From Dyadobacter koreensis (lineage in GTDB: Bacteria; Bacteroidota; Bacteroidia; Cytophagales; Spirosomataceae): a stretch of 64,000 bases of DNA. Positions 17,219 through 26,792 of the stretch are shown piece by piece (position 1 is the stretch's first letter; each line of letters starts with the position of its first letter). The DNA lies in the NCBI RefSeq assembly GCF_900108855.1, contig NZ_FNXY01000001.1:992001-1056000 (forward strand), given 5' to 3'. The position numbers and the translations under genes were made by a program. Below the pieces are notes generated by a model, which made no database searches, was not told where the DNA came from, and saw nothing but the letters and a program-made list of their open reading frames with translations.

Positions 17219-17983
17219 ATGGCCTGGAACCCGAATATCTATAATAAATTCAAATCTGAGCGCTTTTTACCATTTTACGATTTAGCTACCCTGATAGATA
17301 AGAAGGTCGGAATGAGCGTAATAGACTTAGGATGCGGAACTGGCGAATTGACCAGAAAACTAGCCGACCTACTTCCCGATTCCAATGTTTTGGGGATCGA
17401 TTCTTCGAAAGAGATGCTTAACGATGCCAGAGAATTTGAGCGTGAAGGGATACGATTTGAGGTAAAATCTATTGAGGATCAACTAGATTCGGGAATGGAA
17501 TGGGACTTAGTATTTTCCAATGCGGCGATCCAATGGGTGGAAGACCATGAATCACTTTTACCCAAAATTATTTCCACAATAAAACCAGATGGCACGCTTG
17601 CCGTTCAGCTACCAGCCCAGCACCATAATATAACAAACAAAATGCTGGCCAAACTCGCAGACGAGATGCCATTTGAACCCCTGTTAAAAAGTTGGAAAAG
17701 AGCAGATACTGTTCTCGAAATTGACAATTATGCTCAGATTATTTTTGACAATGGTGGCAGAAACATCACAGTTTTCGAAAAAATATATCCGCTTGTTCTG
17801 CAAGATTCTGACTCTCTGTTTGACTGGGTTTCGGGCACGGCGCTCATTCCGTATCTGGAAAGACTCGAAGATAAGAACAAGCAGAATTTTATCGACGAAT
17901 TCAAAAAACGGCTGAGCAGCAAATTTCCAAAATCGCCCGTATTCTTTCCCTTTAAAAGAATATTAATGAAAGCAACTTTTTGA
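17219..17983 (+). CDS. SAM-dependent methyltransferase, trans-aconitate 2-methyltransferase-like
   Basis: 254 residues from the ATG at 17219, which gives the MAWNPNIY start usual in this family; a GTG at 17180 would add 13 residues and overlap the deformylase-like gene by 13 bases. The SAM-binding motif I is VIDLGCGTGELT (about residues 34-45), followed by LGIDSSKEML, and LVFSNAAIQWVED matches motif II/post II. Trans-aconitate methyltransferases detoxify a citrate-cycle by-product; the real substrate here is uncertain. Confidence 0.82.
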   Translation: MAWNPNIYNKFKSERFLPFYDLATLIDKKVGMSVIDLGCGTGELTRKLADLLPDSNVLGIDSSKEMLNDAREFEREGIRFEVKSIEDQLDSGMEWDLVFSNAAIQWVEDHESLLPKIISTIKPDGTLAVQLPAQHHNITNKMLAKLADEMPFEPLLKSWKRADTVLEIDNYAQIIFDNGGRNITVFEKIYPLVLQDSDSLFDWVSGTALIPYLERLEDKNKQNFIDEFKKRLSSKFPKSPVFFPFKRILMKATF

Positions 17984-18010
17984 AGATGAGTGCTTTAAAA
18001 CTGTTACCCA

Positions 18011-18046
18011 TCAACCCGAAGCTTCTACAATCCGTCTTCGGGTTGA
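18011..18046. terminator. Hairpin between convergent genes
   Basis: TCAACCCGAAG at 18011-18021 pairs with CTTCGGGTTGA at 18036-18046 (11 bp, loop 14). No long T run follows. It lies between the methyltransferase and the convergent DUF3072 gene and probably ends both. Confidence 0.65.
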
Positions 18047-18057
18047 CAGGTGAAATC

Positions 18058-18318
18058 TTATTTTTCCAGACCACGACCGGTTTTATGTTGCAATTCTTCG
18101 ATACGTTTTGAGGCGTTCGCTTTGGTCAGCGACTCATCGAATTCCTCTCCCGCTTCGTCCGAAAGCGTTTTCAGGTAAGAATGCTGCGCACCTGTCATCG
18201 GCTCATCGCCAGTTGTCCACTCATCCGGATCTTTCACAGTATTAGATCCTTTTACTTCCTGATTTCCAGTTAATGCATTTTGATTTTCATCAATCGGATT
18301 TTGATCTTTATTTGTCAT
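18058..18318 (-). CDS. DUF3072 domain protein
   Basis: 86 residues. The C-terminal two thirds carry the DUF3072 pattern: DEWTTGDEPMTGAQHSYL (about residues 32-49), then LSDEAGEEFDESLTKANASK and an IEELQ helix. The N-terminal 30 residues are polar and Asn/Asp/Lys-rich, probably disordered. The family is small, soluble and functionally uncharacterised. The start at 18318 is the only ATG giving the full domain. Confidence 0.82.
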   Translation of the reverse strand: MTNKDQNPIDENQNALTGNQEVKGSNTVKDPDEWTTGDEPMTGAQHSYLKTLSDEAGEEFDESLTKANASKRIEELQHKTGRGLEK

Positions 18319-18964
18319 ATGAAGTTAAATTTATTTATGCTCGTGATTAAAAAAACTGAGCCAAGAAATACCCAGAAACCGAAATCAGTTTTTAGGTTTA
18401 ATTCTTTTCGTTGCTAACCTCCTACATACTACTTAAAAAAAAGACCCTCCGTGCTTTTAAGTAAAGTCAAAAGAGCTTGAAACTTCGAAAGGTTATTGGA
18501 TTAAGTTAAACAATACATCATGGCGAGTTTTTCCCTTACCGGCCGGAAATAAAAGCCGAACCGCAGCGATTGTTTGTTCCTGCATAGGGTTCAGGCCTTA
18601 GGCATAACACGACGAAGGACTAAACCTGCTGAACACCTTTCTAAACTTGGGTTTACTGTTTTTGTACTGAAATAATAGCCTCTACGCGAAAACGTTCCCC
18701 GCATGCACTACACAAAGACCAACGCGAGGATGCGCTGAAAGCTTTCCGGCACGTACGAAATCATCAAGAAAAATACGAAATTAAAGCAAACAATACTGGA
18801 ATGTTGAGACTTTCTGCCGGCAGCCAACAACAACCCTGATGCGAAGCAATACGGCAAATTTACAGGTAAAATACAGGGAAGTAAAACGTCGCACTATTGG
18901 ATTACAGCAATTCTAGTAAAACGAAATCGATGATAGCTTACCAATCCGTTTTATGGAATATTGG
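18319..18964. other. 646-base stretch without a recognisable gene
   Basis: Base composition is more balanced than in the other intergenic stretches, and short open stretches (for example 18681-18838 on the plus strand) are interrupted by stops in all frames. It may be the remains of decayed coding sequence, but I recognise no protein in it. No terminator-grade hairpin found. Confidence 0.4.
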
Positions 18965-19606
18965 TTAATTATTTAATTCAAAATATGTCGTAAGCTCAAT
19001 AATATTTTTCACACCGAGCTTCTCAAAAATCTTCGATTTATAACTACTTATGGATGACGGGGACAAATTAATTTGCTCACTTATCTCTTTCGTAGATAAC
19101 CCCTTAGTCAAAAATCTGGCAATCTCAATTTCTTTGTCTGAGAGATTTCCTATAACGGATTTATCACTAGTCCGAGAATTAAATAAAATCCCAAAGGCAT
19201 TCTGCAGCACTGACGCGCTCGCATAGATTCTGTTATTAATTACATTTTCAACGGCTATTTTAAATTCACCCGAAGGAGCAGTTTTGGAAATGTAACCATT
19301 TGCTCCAGCCTTCAAAAATGGCAAGGCATATAGCTTTTCATCATAGCTCGAACACACCAAAATCGGCAGGTCAGGCTGTTTTAAACGCACTGCATCAATC
19401 ATTCCTACTTTATCGCCATCAGGAAGATTGATATCCATAACCAGTAGATCGAACTGTTGTTTGTCAAGAAAATTTAAAGCTCTTGCGAAATCTGCGGCTT
19501 TAAATATTTCTGCTCCCGGTATACATTCCGCCAGCATCGACACAATCCCAATGATTACCAGTGGGTGATCTTCTGCCACCAATATATTTTTCACTTTCCT
19601 AAACAT
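18965..19606 (-). CDS. LuxR/NarL-type response regulator
   Basis: 213 residues. The receiver domain is intact: acidic pair in VAEDHP (about residues 10-15), phosphoacceptor Asp in LLVMDINLPDGD (about 57), Ser/Thr in VCSSYD (about 85) and Lys in YISKTAP (about 108). The C-terminal domain has the LuxR helix-turn-helix pattern LSDKEIEIARFLTKGLSTKE, then INLSPSSISSYKSKIFEKLG. It should bind DNA when phosphorylated. The closest kinase candidate is the sensor at 20825-23920. Confidence 0.92.
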   Translation of the reverse strand: MFRKVKNILVAEDHPLVIIGIVSMLAECIPGAEIFKAADFARALNFLDKQQFDLLVMDINLPDGDKVGMIDAVRLKQPDLPILVCSSYDEKLYALPFLKAGANGYISKTAPSGEFKIAVENVINNRIYASASVLQNAFGILFNSRTSDKSVIGNLSDKEIEIARFLTKGLSTKEISEQINLSPSSISSYKSKIFEKLGVKNIIELTTYFELNN

Positions 19607-19929
19607 TCTATGATTTTACAACAGGCCGTACAAGTAGAAAACATTTGACACTCAAATAAATATATTTATTAAGAAACTAAATTCTTTTGCTAAGATATTA
19701 AATTAAAGTTGGGATTATACTTGTCATATAAGGCTAATTTTGCGACCCATTAGATCTGATTACGTGTTTGCGGGTCAGGATGTGAAGCTTGTGATCGAAG
19801 ATATTTGCAATTTACATGTAAATAAACCTCGGATAATTTTATGCACGTGAGAAATATTTTACCCGTAAAAGTTAAGCTCTGAAAAGTCTGTTAAAACAAA
19901 CCTTCTAATAAAAAGCGTAAAAACTTATA
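19607..19929. other. Divergent promoter region between two response regulators
   Basis: 323 AT-rich bases between start codons of the two response-regulator genes. No open frame and no clear -33/-7 pair recognised. It must hold both promoters, and possibly shared binding sites. Confidence 0.5.
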
Positions 19930-20550
19930 ATGATAATTGCATCTATTGACAAGCATCCCATACTTCGTAAAGGTCTTAGTATTTTCCTCGAATGTCAATT
20001 TCCAGATGCCACCATTATCGAAGCAGAAAGCTTTTCTTCTTACCAAGTACTACATGCTGAAAAGTTGCCGGATTTAATGATTTTAGGATTGGAAGAAGAA
20101 TCTGTTCCGCTTGAAGCAGCGACAATCAAAACGCTAAAAGAAAGTTTACCAGAAACTTTGCTTATCATTTATGATGGCGAATCTCGCTACAATATGGCAA
20201 TTTCCTGCTTAGCAGCCGGTGCAAGTGCCTATCTTTTAAAAAAAGATGAATTAGAAGAATTGTCCAAATGTATAGCCACGGTTCTGGATGGAAAACGTTA
20301 CGTGGATGACCAAATGCTTAGTATTTTGCTTAGCCAAAGTCAGGATGTTATTAACAAAGAACGATCACTTTCTACATTAAGTCGCGGCGAATACCAGGTA
20401 GCGAAATTTCTGAGCCAGGGGATGCAAACTTCGGAAATCGCAAATTTACAGCAATACAAAGTTGCGACTATCAATAAGCAGCGTTCAACTATCTTCAAGA
20501 AGCTGAACATAACGAACACCATTGAATTACAGGACATTCTATTCTCCTGA
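19930..20550 (+). CDS. LuxR-type regulator with degenerate receiver
   Basis: 206 residues with the same two-domain plan as the gene at 18965. The receiver has lost key residues: the N-terminal acidic pair is reduced to SIDKHP (only Asp7), and the phosphoacceptor position in LMILGLE is Gly53 instead of Asp. The Lys after YLLK is kept. The C-terminal domain is a normal LuxR helix-turn-helix (LSRGEYQVAKFLSQGMQTSE, then VATINKQRSTIFKKLNI). It is therefore unlikely to be controlled by Asp phosphorylation and may act constitutively, by dimerisation, or by partner binding. A terminator follows its stop. Confidence 0.88.
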   Translation: MIIASIDKHPILRKGLSIFLECQFPDATIIEAESFSSYQVLHAEKLPDLMILGLEEESVPLEAATIKTLKESLPETLLIIYDGESRYNMAISCLAAGASAYLLKKDELEELSKCIATVLDGKRYVDDQMLSILLSQSQDVINKERSLSTLSRGEYQVAKFLSQGMQTSEIANLQQYKVATINKQRSTIFKKLNITNTIELQDILFS

Positions 20551-20596
20551 ATTCAGATTGCTCATCCATTCAGGTAGAAAACATAAAGACCTTCTG

Positions 20597-20622
20597 ATTA
20601 TGTCAGAAGACATAATTTTTTT
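20597..20622 (+). terminator. Rho-independent terminator
   Basis: ATTATGTC at 20597-20604 pairs with GACATAAT at 20609-20616 around loop AGAA, followed by T residues to 20622. It ends the transcript of the degenerate response regulator. A second imperfect hairpin (about 20634-20668) follows and may serve the convergent sensor gene. Confidence 0.8.
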
Positions 20623-20824
20623 GACGTTGAGTTGATCAGCCTCCTGGCTTTGCCAGGCAGGTTGATTATTTTATGAAACAGTAGTCAAATTCTCAATTAC
20701 TATGTACTAAATATTTCTAACCGGTAAGCAGAAAGATTTAAAATATGACGTTGGCAGCAACTTAATTATCGATCACTCCGTGTTTCCCCAATCGTATTGA
20801 TCAATTATCACATTTCAGGCTACC

Positions 20825-23800
20825 CTATTTTGTTTTTCCTGGTAATTTGGTTTGAAAAGTCAGCGTAATTCGAGTACCATATTCATCAACTCGCTCCGAA
20901 TAAACGTTGATATTCAACAATATACACATGTCTTTCACAATCATCAGACCTAAACCTTTATGATTTGGATACCGATATTCGCGCATCCAATGCGTATAAG
21001 ATTTAAAGGAAGCATTTAGCCATTCGGCTATCTCATCCGGGATACCTTTCCCCGTATCATCAATAATAATCTGACGCAGCCCATTACCATGATTCGTGGA
21101 AACCACTACGGTTGTCCGGCTTAGCTTTACAGCATTATCCATAAGGTTCTGGATAATCAGCGATAATAATTTACCATCGGTTTCCACTATAAAATCGTTA
21201 TCAACCTTATTTACTATTTTAATATCCCGATGTTTAGCAACTCCCAAAAGCACGTTGGAAGAATGCTGTACTATATCAAACACACGAATTTTTTCTATAC
21301 TTAGCTCACTTTTGTTTTCCTGATTTTGGCTCTTTATATAGTTCAATAAATTCCGCGTATGTTCACGAGCGTAATATATTGTATTGACAGTTTCGGAGCT
21401 CATAGCTGAAACAAATGCATCATTCAGATTATTCTTGGCAAGATGCTCCTGTATTTGGGTGAAGGAATTGCTGATATAAAAAAGTGGTGTCTGGATATCA
21501 TGGTTAATAGCAGTAACAATTTGATTATTAATATGATATTGTCGATACACGTTTTTTTCTCTTTCTTTTTTGAGCAGATAAGAAGTTCTCTTACGCAAAA
21601 TTAATAAAAAGCAAAAACCTATAAGGACCAGACACAGCGCCCGAAATACCCAGGTTTCATACCATGCCGGAACGACGAATATTTTTAGCTTTTTGTAAGT
21701 ATAGTTGTCTGCTCCGAATCCATTTTGCTTACGAATAACAAGTGAGTAATTTCCGGAAGAGGCAATTGGAAAATTTATGTTTAAATTCTCAGAAACCGGC
21801 AACCAAACTTCATTCTGCCCCGCCTCCTGAATCGAATAAGTAATATGCAGATTACTTTTGCTGTTAAAATACGGCGTCGAAACGCTCAGGTTTAACTGCT
21901 TAAAATCTCTTGGTATGGCGGCCAGCCCGATTTGATCTATCTGCTTTCCATCCAGCAGGATTTTACCTATAAAAATACTCTGATCCGGAATTTCAGTTTT
22001 AATATCATCCGGTTTAAACCAAACAAACCCATCCATCGAAGGGAATGAAAAAGTGCCATTGTCCAGTTTTAATCCGCAAGGCTGACAGCCACCGTTAAAC
22101 TCATTGCTACTGAAACCATGGCGTTTGTCATAATACAAGTAATAGACGGAGCTCAGCTTTTTATCAACATAATTAAGTAAATCATTTTTTAGAACCTGAA
22201 ACAAACCTTTGTTTGTAGTTATCCAAAAGAAACCGCGCTTATCTTCCAGTATACAATGCGAAGTGGCCAGAAATTGATTTTTATCCAAAGGAAGCTTGGT
22301 GGCCTTACCCCTGTAATACATATAGATACCATCTCCATAGGTTGTTATCCAGATATAACCATCTGATTCGTAAATACTTCTGACACTCACTTTTTCAAGA
22401 CCCTTTATGGGTTTCATACTGCCCGTTTGAATATTATACAAGAAAAGACCATTCTTGGTACCAAGCATAAGCTCATATCCGCGCAACCTGCTGATGCAGG
22501 AAATTTCACCGATCGCCCCGTTATAAATGAGTTTAGGAGTAGCCTGATAATCTTTTGTATTCAGCAAAAAAAGAGAATCCTGCTCCCCTCCGATCCAAAG
22601 GGTATCGCCACGATCGGCGTAAAGAGCTTTAATCCGGTTCTTCAATTCATATGTTTGAAGTATTTTGTCTCCTTTTGAACTAAACCGCGTCAAACTTGCG
22701 GACGTTCTTATCCAAAAGGACAAATCATGGTTTTGTGCCATGAAATATTTACTGTTCATGTCCATCGAATGATCCATTTCTGTGTAATTCTTTGCTATTG
22801 CCTTCTCTCCCGAAGTAAAAATGTGTCCTTGGGTAGAAAGAACTGAACCGTCAGACACAGGAACTTGCGCATAATAGACGTTATCAGCGCCTTTCTTTTC
22901 GTCTCGCTTTGTAAAAAAATCCTTACGCCTTAATACGAAAAGTCCTTTTGTGTAACTCCCCAAAAACAGATAGTTCAGCTTATCATCGTAGTGAGCGGTA
23001 ACAATATTAAAATCATCAAAATCAAAACCGCTGACAATAAGTTTTGTCAGAAGAGAACTTCGATCGGCAGATTCTTCTAACGAATAAAATCTCTGGTTGT
23101 GATATACATAAGCACGTTGTGATATGTTATCCCAAAATAGTTTGTACTTCAATTGCCTTATATTAAATGATCTACCATTTAATATATCTCCCCTCAAAGA
23201 AACATGACATACTTTTCCGTTACTTTCCAACCGCGCAAACTCCCCGTTCATCAAAGTGACATATGGCACAGAACTCAGGATAAATAATTCTTTAAAATTA
23301 CCTTTTGAAGACCATTGCCTGTCCTTTTTAATAAAATATTCAACCCTGTCTTTATGCCAGACATAAAACTTTTTACTACCGGCAGGATATAAGAATGGCT
23401 CATGATTCTGAGCTATACCATAAATCGAAGGCAGACTTCTCATGATATAGATACCGCCACGGATATCAGTGCCATACGGCGAGGTGCTTTGGTGATAGTT
23501 TAAGAATTTCTTCTCTATTTGAGTGGAGCCGTCGCTTCTGATTTTTATATATTCAAGATTTTCATTTAAAGCAGTAAAATCCTTATTGTAGGGGGTGTAG
23601 TCTTTAAGAGAGGGTACAAAACCATAAATCCGGTTGCTCGTTATGGAAAGATTGGTTCTGTTAAATGTGTAAAAGGATTGCCCGTCGAACCTTACTAGCC
23701 CATCTTCCGTAGCAAGCCAAACAAAGCCATTACTATCCTTCGTAATAGCCTTTACACTATTTTGAGGCAATCCGTTTTCGTCGGAATAGTGGGTAATATC

Positions 23801-23920
23801 AAAATCAGGATTGTTCATTTCCTGTGCGTGCAGGCCTGAAATTGTCAAAAAATAAATAATAGTTAATAAAACTTTACCCACAACGAAATACCGTTTGCAC
23901 GTAATCGGATCACGTATCAC
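20825..23920 (-). CDS. Membrane sensor histidine kinase with periplasmic beta-propeller
   Basis: 1031 residues. A signal segment (about 14-32) is followed by a long periplasmic region with Reg_prop repeats of two-component regulators (for example NSVKAITKDSNGFVWLATED near residue 55 and GFFWITTNKGLFQV near 570), a Y_Y_Y domain (about 680-755), one membrane helix (about 765-785), a His-kinase dimerisation helix with INHDIQTPL (His near 807) and an ATPase domain with NLMDNAVK, DDTGKGIP and KGLGLMIVK. There is no fused receiver or AraC domain, so it is not a hybrid one-protein system and needs a separate regulator; the two LuxR-type regulators next to it are candidates. Confidence 0.9.
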   Translation of the reverse strand: MIRDPITCKRYFVVGKVLLTIIYFLTISGLHAQEMNNPDFDITHYSDENGLPQNSVKAITKDSNGFVWLATEDGLVRFDGQSFYTFNRTNLSITSNRIYGFVPSLKDYTPYNKDFTALNENLEYIKIRSDGSTQIEKKFLNYHQSTSPYGTDIRGGIYIMRSLPSIYGIAQNHEPFLYPAGSKKFYVWHKDRVEYFIKKDRQWSSKGNFKELFILSSVPYVTLMNGEFARLESNGKVCHVSLRGDILNGRSFNIRQLKYKLFWDNISQRAYVYHNQRFYSLEESADRSSLLTKLIVSGFDFDDFNIVTAHYDDKLNYLFLGSYTKGLFVLRRKDFFTKRDEKKGADNVYYAQVPVSDGSVLSTQGHIFTSGEKAIAKNYTEMDHSMDMNSKYFMAQNHDLSFWIRTSASLTRFSSKGDKILQTYELKNRIKALYADRGDTLWIGGEQDSLFLLNTKDYQATPKLIYNGAIGEISCISRLRGYELMLGTKNGLFLYNIQTGSMKPIKGLEKVSVRSIYESDGYIWITTYGDGIYMYYRGKATKLPLDKNQFLATSHCILEDKRGFFWITTNKGLFQVLKNDLLNYVDKKLSSVYYLYYDKRHGFSSNEFNGGCQPCGLKLDNGTFSFPSMDGFVWFKPDDIKTEIPDQSIFIGKILLDGKQIDQIGLAAIPRDFKQLNLSVSTPYFNSKSNLHITYSIQEAGQNEVWLPVSENLNINFPIASSGNYSLVIRKQNGFGADNYTYKKLKIFVVPAWYETWVFRALCLVLIGFCFLLILRKRTSYLLKKEREKNVYRQYHINNQIVTAINHDIQTPLFYISNSFTQIQEHLAKNNLNDAFVSAMSSETVNTIYYAREHTRNLLNYIKSQNQENKSELSIEKIRVFDIVQHSSNVLLGVAKHRDIKIVNKVDNDFIVETDGKLLSLIIQNLMDNAVKLSRTTVVVSTNHGNGLRQIIIDDTGKGIPDEIAEWLNASFKSYTHWMREYRYPNHKGLGLMIVKDMCILLNINVYSERVDEYGTRITLTFQTKLPGKTK

Positions 23921-24009
23921 GCACTAATTTAGTCCTTTAAGATAGCAAAACGAAAAAATATATTATAAACTGAGCAAAATGCGATATGCCCCTTTGGGCT
24001 TAAAAGTAA

Positions 24010-24036
24010 AAATCCCGGAATTTACTTCCGGGATTT
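24010..24036 (-). terminator. Rho-independent terminator of the nrd operon
   Basis: AAATCCCGGAA at 24010-24020 pairs perfectly with 24026-24036 (11 bp, loop 5). On the minus strand the hairpin is followed by TTTTACTTTTA. It lies 11 bases after the nrdA stop. Confidence 0.9.
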
Positions 24037-24047
24037 AAATGGAATGA

Positions 24048-25745
24048 TTATGATTCGCAGGATTGGCAACTTACCAAACTTGTCACCAGCTCTTTCGATA
24101 CACTCTGACTTCTTTGATAATAAAGCGTTTTCACACCAAGCTTCCAGGCTTCTATCAGTAATTTATTAACCTCCTTCACAGGCAAATTTGAAGGAATATT
24201 AAGATTCAGACTTTGAGACTGATCAACGTATTTCTGACGAATCGAAGCTTGCTGAATAATTTCAAGCTGACTGATCTCTTTAAACGTTTTGAAAACATCT
24301 TTCTCTTCAGCCGTCAGTTCCGGCATGTGCTGGACGCTTCCGTGGTTCAGCATAATTGTCCGCCAGGTCTCTTCGTTATCCAGACCTTTTTCTTCCAGAA
24401 GCACTTTAAGATATTTGTTCTTGCGCATGAAATTTCCTTTTGCAAGACCTGCCTTATAATAATTGCTGCTGAACGGCTCGATCCCCGGGGACGTCTGTCC
24501 AAGAATCGCAGACGACGAAGTTGTCGGCGCGATCGCCAGCAAAGTCGTGTTTCTGCGACCATATCCTTTCAATAGTTCCGGCTCCCCGTAAATTAAGGCA
24601 AGCTCTTGTGTTGCTTTTTCAGATTTATCCTGAATTGCTTTAAATATCTGTGTTGTAAGTTGTTTAGCCTGCATTCCTTCAAATGGAATCATATTCTTTT
24701 GAAGATAAGAATGCCAGCCTAAAACGCCAAGGCCGAGCGCACGATGTCGTTTTGCGAAGCGATTTGCGCTGGCAAGAAAATGATTTCCTTCTGTTTTTTC
24801 AATAAATTCCTGAAGGACTGCATCCAGGAAAAAAATCGCCAATCTTACTGCATCGGTATCCTTCCATTCGTCATACAATTCTAGGTTCATCGATGATAAA
24901 CAGCAAATGAAGGATTCATCTTCTGTCGACGGCAACATAATTTCGGAACATAAATTACTTGCGTTGATACGCAGATTTTTGTCCTTATAAACCTGTGGTT
25001 TGTTCAGGTTTACGTTATCAGAAAAGAAAATGTAAGGAAGTCCTTTTTGCTGACGGCTTTGTAAAATTTTTGCCCAGATTTCTCTTTTGGCCATATCACC
25101 ATCGATCATATCCTGCATCCAGTAATCAGGTACACAAACACCTGAGAAAAGATTTTGGATCGGGTGACCGATATCCTTGATCTGTAAAAATTCTTCTATA
25201 TCCTCGTGATCAATATCCATATAAGCAGCGAACGCGCCACGACGCACACCTCCCTGAGAAATGGTGTCCATAGCCGTATCGAAAAGACGCATGAAACTTA
25301 CCGCTCCACTACTTTTTCCATTATCAGTTACGGCACTTCCCCGCGCGCGCAAATCACCGAAATAAGCAGATGTTCCACCACCGATCTTGGTTTGCATAAT
25401 CACTTCGCCAAGCTTATGTGTGATCCCTTCGATATTGTCCGGCACATGCACATTAAAGCAAGAAATGGGCAATCCGCGCTCTGTACCCATATTAGCCCAG
25501 ATCGGAGAACTCAAACTCATCCAGCCCCGTTCCACCATTTCCTGAAAAGCTTCCTTCAATTCAGGACGATACAAACGTTTGGCTGCTGCTGCACAAACAC
25601 GCTCGATCGCACCTTCTACGGTTTCACCTTTCAGTAAATAACCACGGTTCAGGACTTGTTCACTTTCGGTGTTTTTCCACCAAAGTTTCTCCATTTCATA
25701 CTGGGCAGTAACGCCTTCCAGCAGGTCTAGTTCGGCAACTTTCAT
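24048..25745 (-). CDS. nrdA: Ribonucleoside-diphosphate reductase, alpha subunit (class I)
   Basis: 565 residues. This is the catalytic subunit that reduces ribonucleotides to deoxyribonucleotides. Conserved parts are visible: PISCFNV (Cys96, first redox Cys), GGGTSAYFGDLRARG, NLCSEIMLP (active-site Cys and Glu, about residue 265), the second redox Cys in FICCLSSMNL, and PTTSSSAILGQTSPGIEP (phosphate loop). The C-terminal tail ends SCQSCES, the CxxC pair that accepts electrons from thioredoxin. No N-terminal ATP-cone is present, so dATP inhibition through that domain is not expected. It lies 72 bases after nrdB. Confidence 0.93.
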   Translation of the reverse strand: MKVAELDLLEGVTAQYEMEKLWWKNTESEQVLNRGYLLKGETVEGAIERVCAAAAKRLYRPELKEAFQEMVERGWMSLSSPIWANMGTERGLPISCFNVHVPDNIEGITHKLGEVIMQTKIGGGTSAYFGDLRARGSAVTDNGKSSGAVSFMRLFDTAMDTISQGGVRRGAFAAYMDIDHEDIEEFLQIKDIGHPIQNLFSGVCVPDYWMQDMIDGDMAKREIWAKILQSRQQKGLPYIFFSDNVNLNKPQVYKDKNLRINASNLCSEIMLPSTEDESFICCLSSMNLELYDEWKDTDAVRLAIFFLDAVLQEFIEKTEGNHFLASANRFAKRHRALGLGVLGWHSYLQKNMIPFEGMQAKQLTTQIFKAIQDKSEKATQELALIYGEPELLKGYGRRNTTLLAIAPTTSSSAILGQTSPGIEPFSSNYYKAGLAKGNFMRKNKYLKVLLEEKGLDNEETWRTIMLNHGSVQHMPELTAEEKDVFKTFKEISQLEIIQQASIRQKYVDQSQSLNLNIPSNLPVKEVNKLLIEAWKLGVKTLYYQRSQSVSKELVTSLVSCQSCES

Positions 25746-25817
25746 TTCTTTTTTAATGATTTATTTGTTGTTGATTTCTCTGTTTTACTTAAAAAACTTC
25801 GATCAGATTTAGGTTCG

Positions 25818-26792
25818 TTAGAACAAGTCGAATGCTGAAATACTTTTATCATGTTTGGTATAATCTACCGGCCGTTTTGCAAAAAAATCATCCAGACTGT
25901 TCGCAAAAACCTCCTCTTCGAACCATTGAAGCAACTTCACATCTGCAATCGCAAGATTAAACTGACGTGGCAAACCGATTTTCTGAAGACTGTCATCTGC
26001 ACGGTATTTCATGAAATTAATCAGATCCTCCTTATTGATGCTGTCGATTTCGCCTTCGCTGAAAATCCAGTCAATAATACGAGACTCCACATCAATTGAC
26101 GAACGAACCAGGCGCGTAATTTCTGCAACTGTTTCCTGATCGAACATATCCGGAAATTCCTCTTTGATTTTATTTACAAGGTAAATTCCTGCATTGGCAT
26201 GAATCTGCTCATCAATAGATGTCCAGGCAATGATATTGCTGACATTTTTCATTAAACCCTTGAAGCGGGCAAATGAAAGAATAATAGCAAACTGACTGAA
26301 TAAACTCACGTTTTCAATCAAAATCGAAAACAGAATCAAGGAAAATGCGTATTCCTTCTTGTCGGTAGATTTAGAATTTCCCAAAGCCTCCGACAAATAA
26401 TCGATCCGCTCGCGAATCACAGGAATTTCTACCAGTGATTCGAACTGATTCGTATAGCCAAGCACTTCCAGAAGACGTGAGTACGCTTCCGAATGACGGA
26501 ACTCGCATTCTGCAAACGTACTTCCAAGGCCATTGAATTCAGGTTTTGGTAAATGGTGAAAAAGATTTCCCCAAAATGATTTTACCGCTACCTCAATCTG
26601 AGCGATCGCCAGCAAACTGTTTTTGACCGCATTTCTCTCCGCCGCGTTCAGGTGCGAATGAAAATCCTGCGTATCTGCAGTGAAATCTACTTCTGAATGA
26701 ACCCAGTAAGCCTTATTTATCGCTTCCGTAAATTGTAATATTTCGGGATACTCAAATGGCTTGTATTGTAAACGTTTGTCAAAAATGCTCAT
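25818..26792 (-). CDS. nrdB: Ribonucleoside-diphosphate reductase, beta subunit (class I)
   Basis: 324 residues, the radical-generating subunit. Metal ligands can be read: Glu67 in AIAQIEVAV, Glu97/His100 in CEFRHSEAY, a Glu in LIENVSLF and Glu/His in DEQIHANAG. Tyr104, four residues after His100, is in the position of the radical Tyr. The first ligand appears to be Glu, not the Asp found in the E. coli enzyme, as in some other subclasses. nrdB comes before nrdA in one operon. Confidence 0.93.
   Translation of the reverse strand: MSIFDKRLQYKPFEYPEILQFTEAINKAYWVHSEVDFTADTQDFHSHLNAAERNAVKNSLLAIAQIEVAVKSFWGNLFHHLPKPEFNGLGSTFAECEFRHSEAYSRLLEVLGYTNQFESLVEIPVIRERIDYLSEALGNSKSTDKKEYAFSLILFSILIENVSLFSQFAIILSFARFKGLMKNVSNIIAWTSIDEQIHANAGIYLVNKIKEEFPDMFDQETVAEITRLVRSSIDVESRIIDWIFSEGEIDSINKEDLINFMKYRADDSLQKIGLPRQFNLAIADVKLLQWFEEEVFANSLDDFFAKRPVDYTKHDKSISAFDLF

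Noticed and set aside
18681..18838. Short open stretch in the gap before the response regulators
   Set aside because: About 50 codons, no start codon with context, no family pattern, bounded by stops in all directions.
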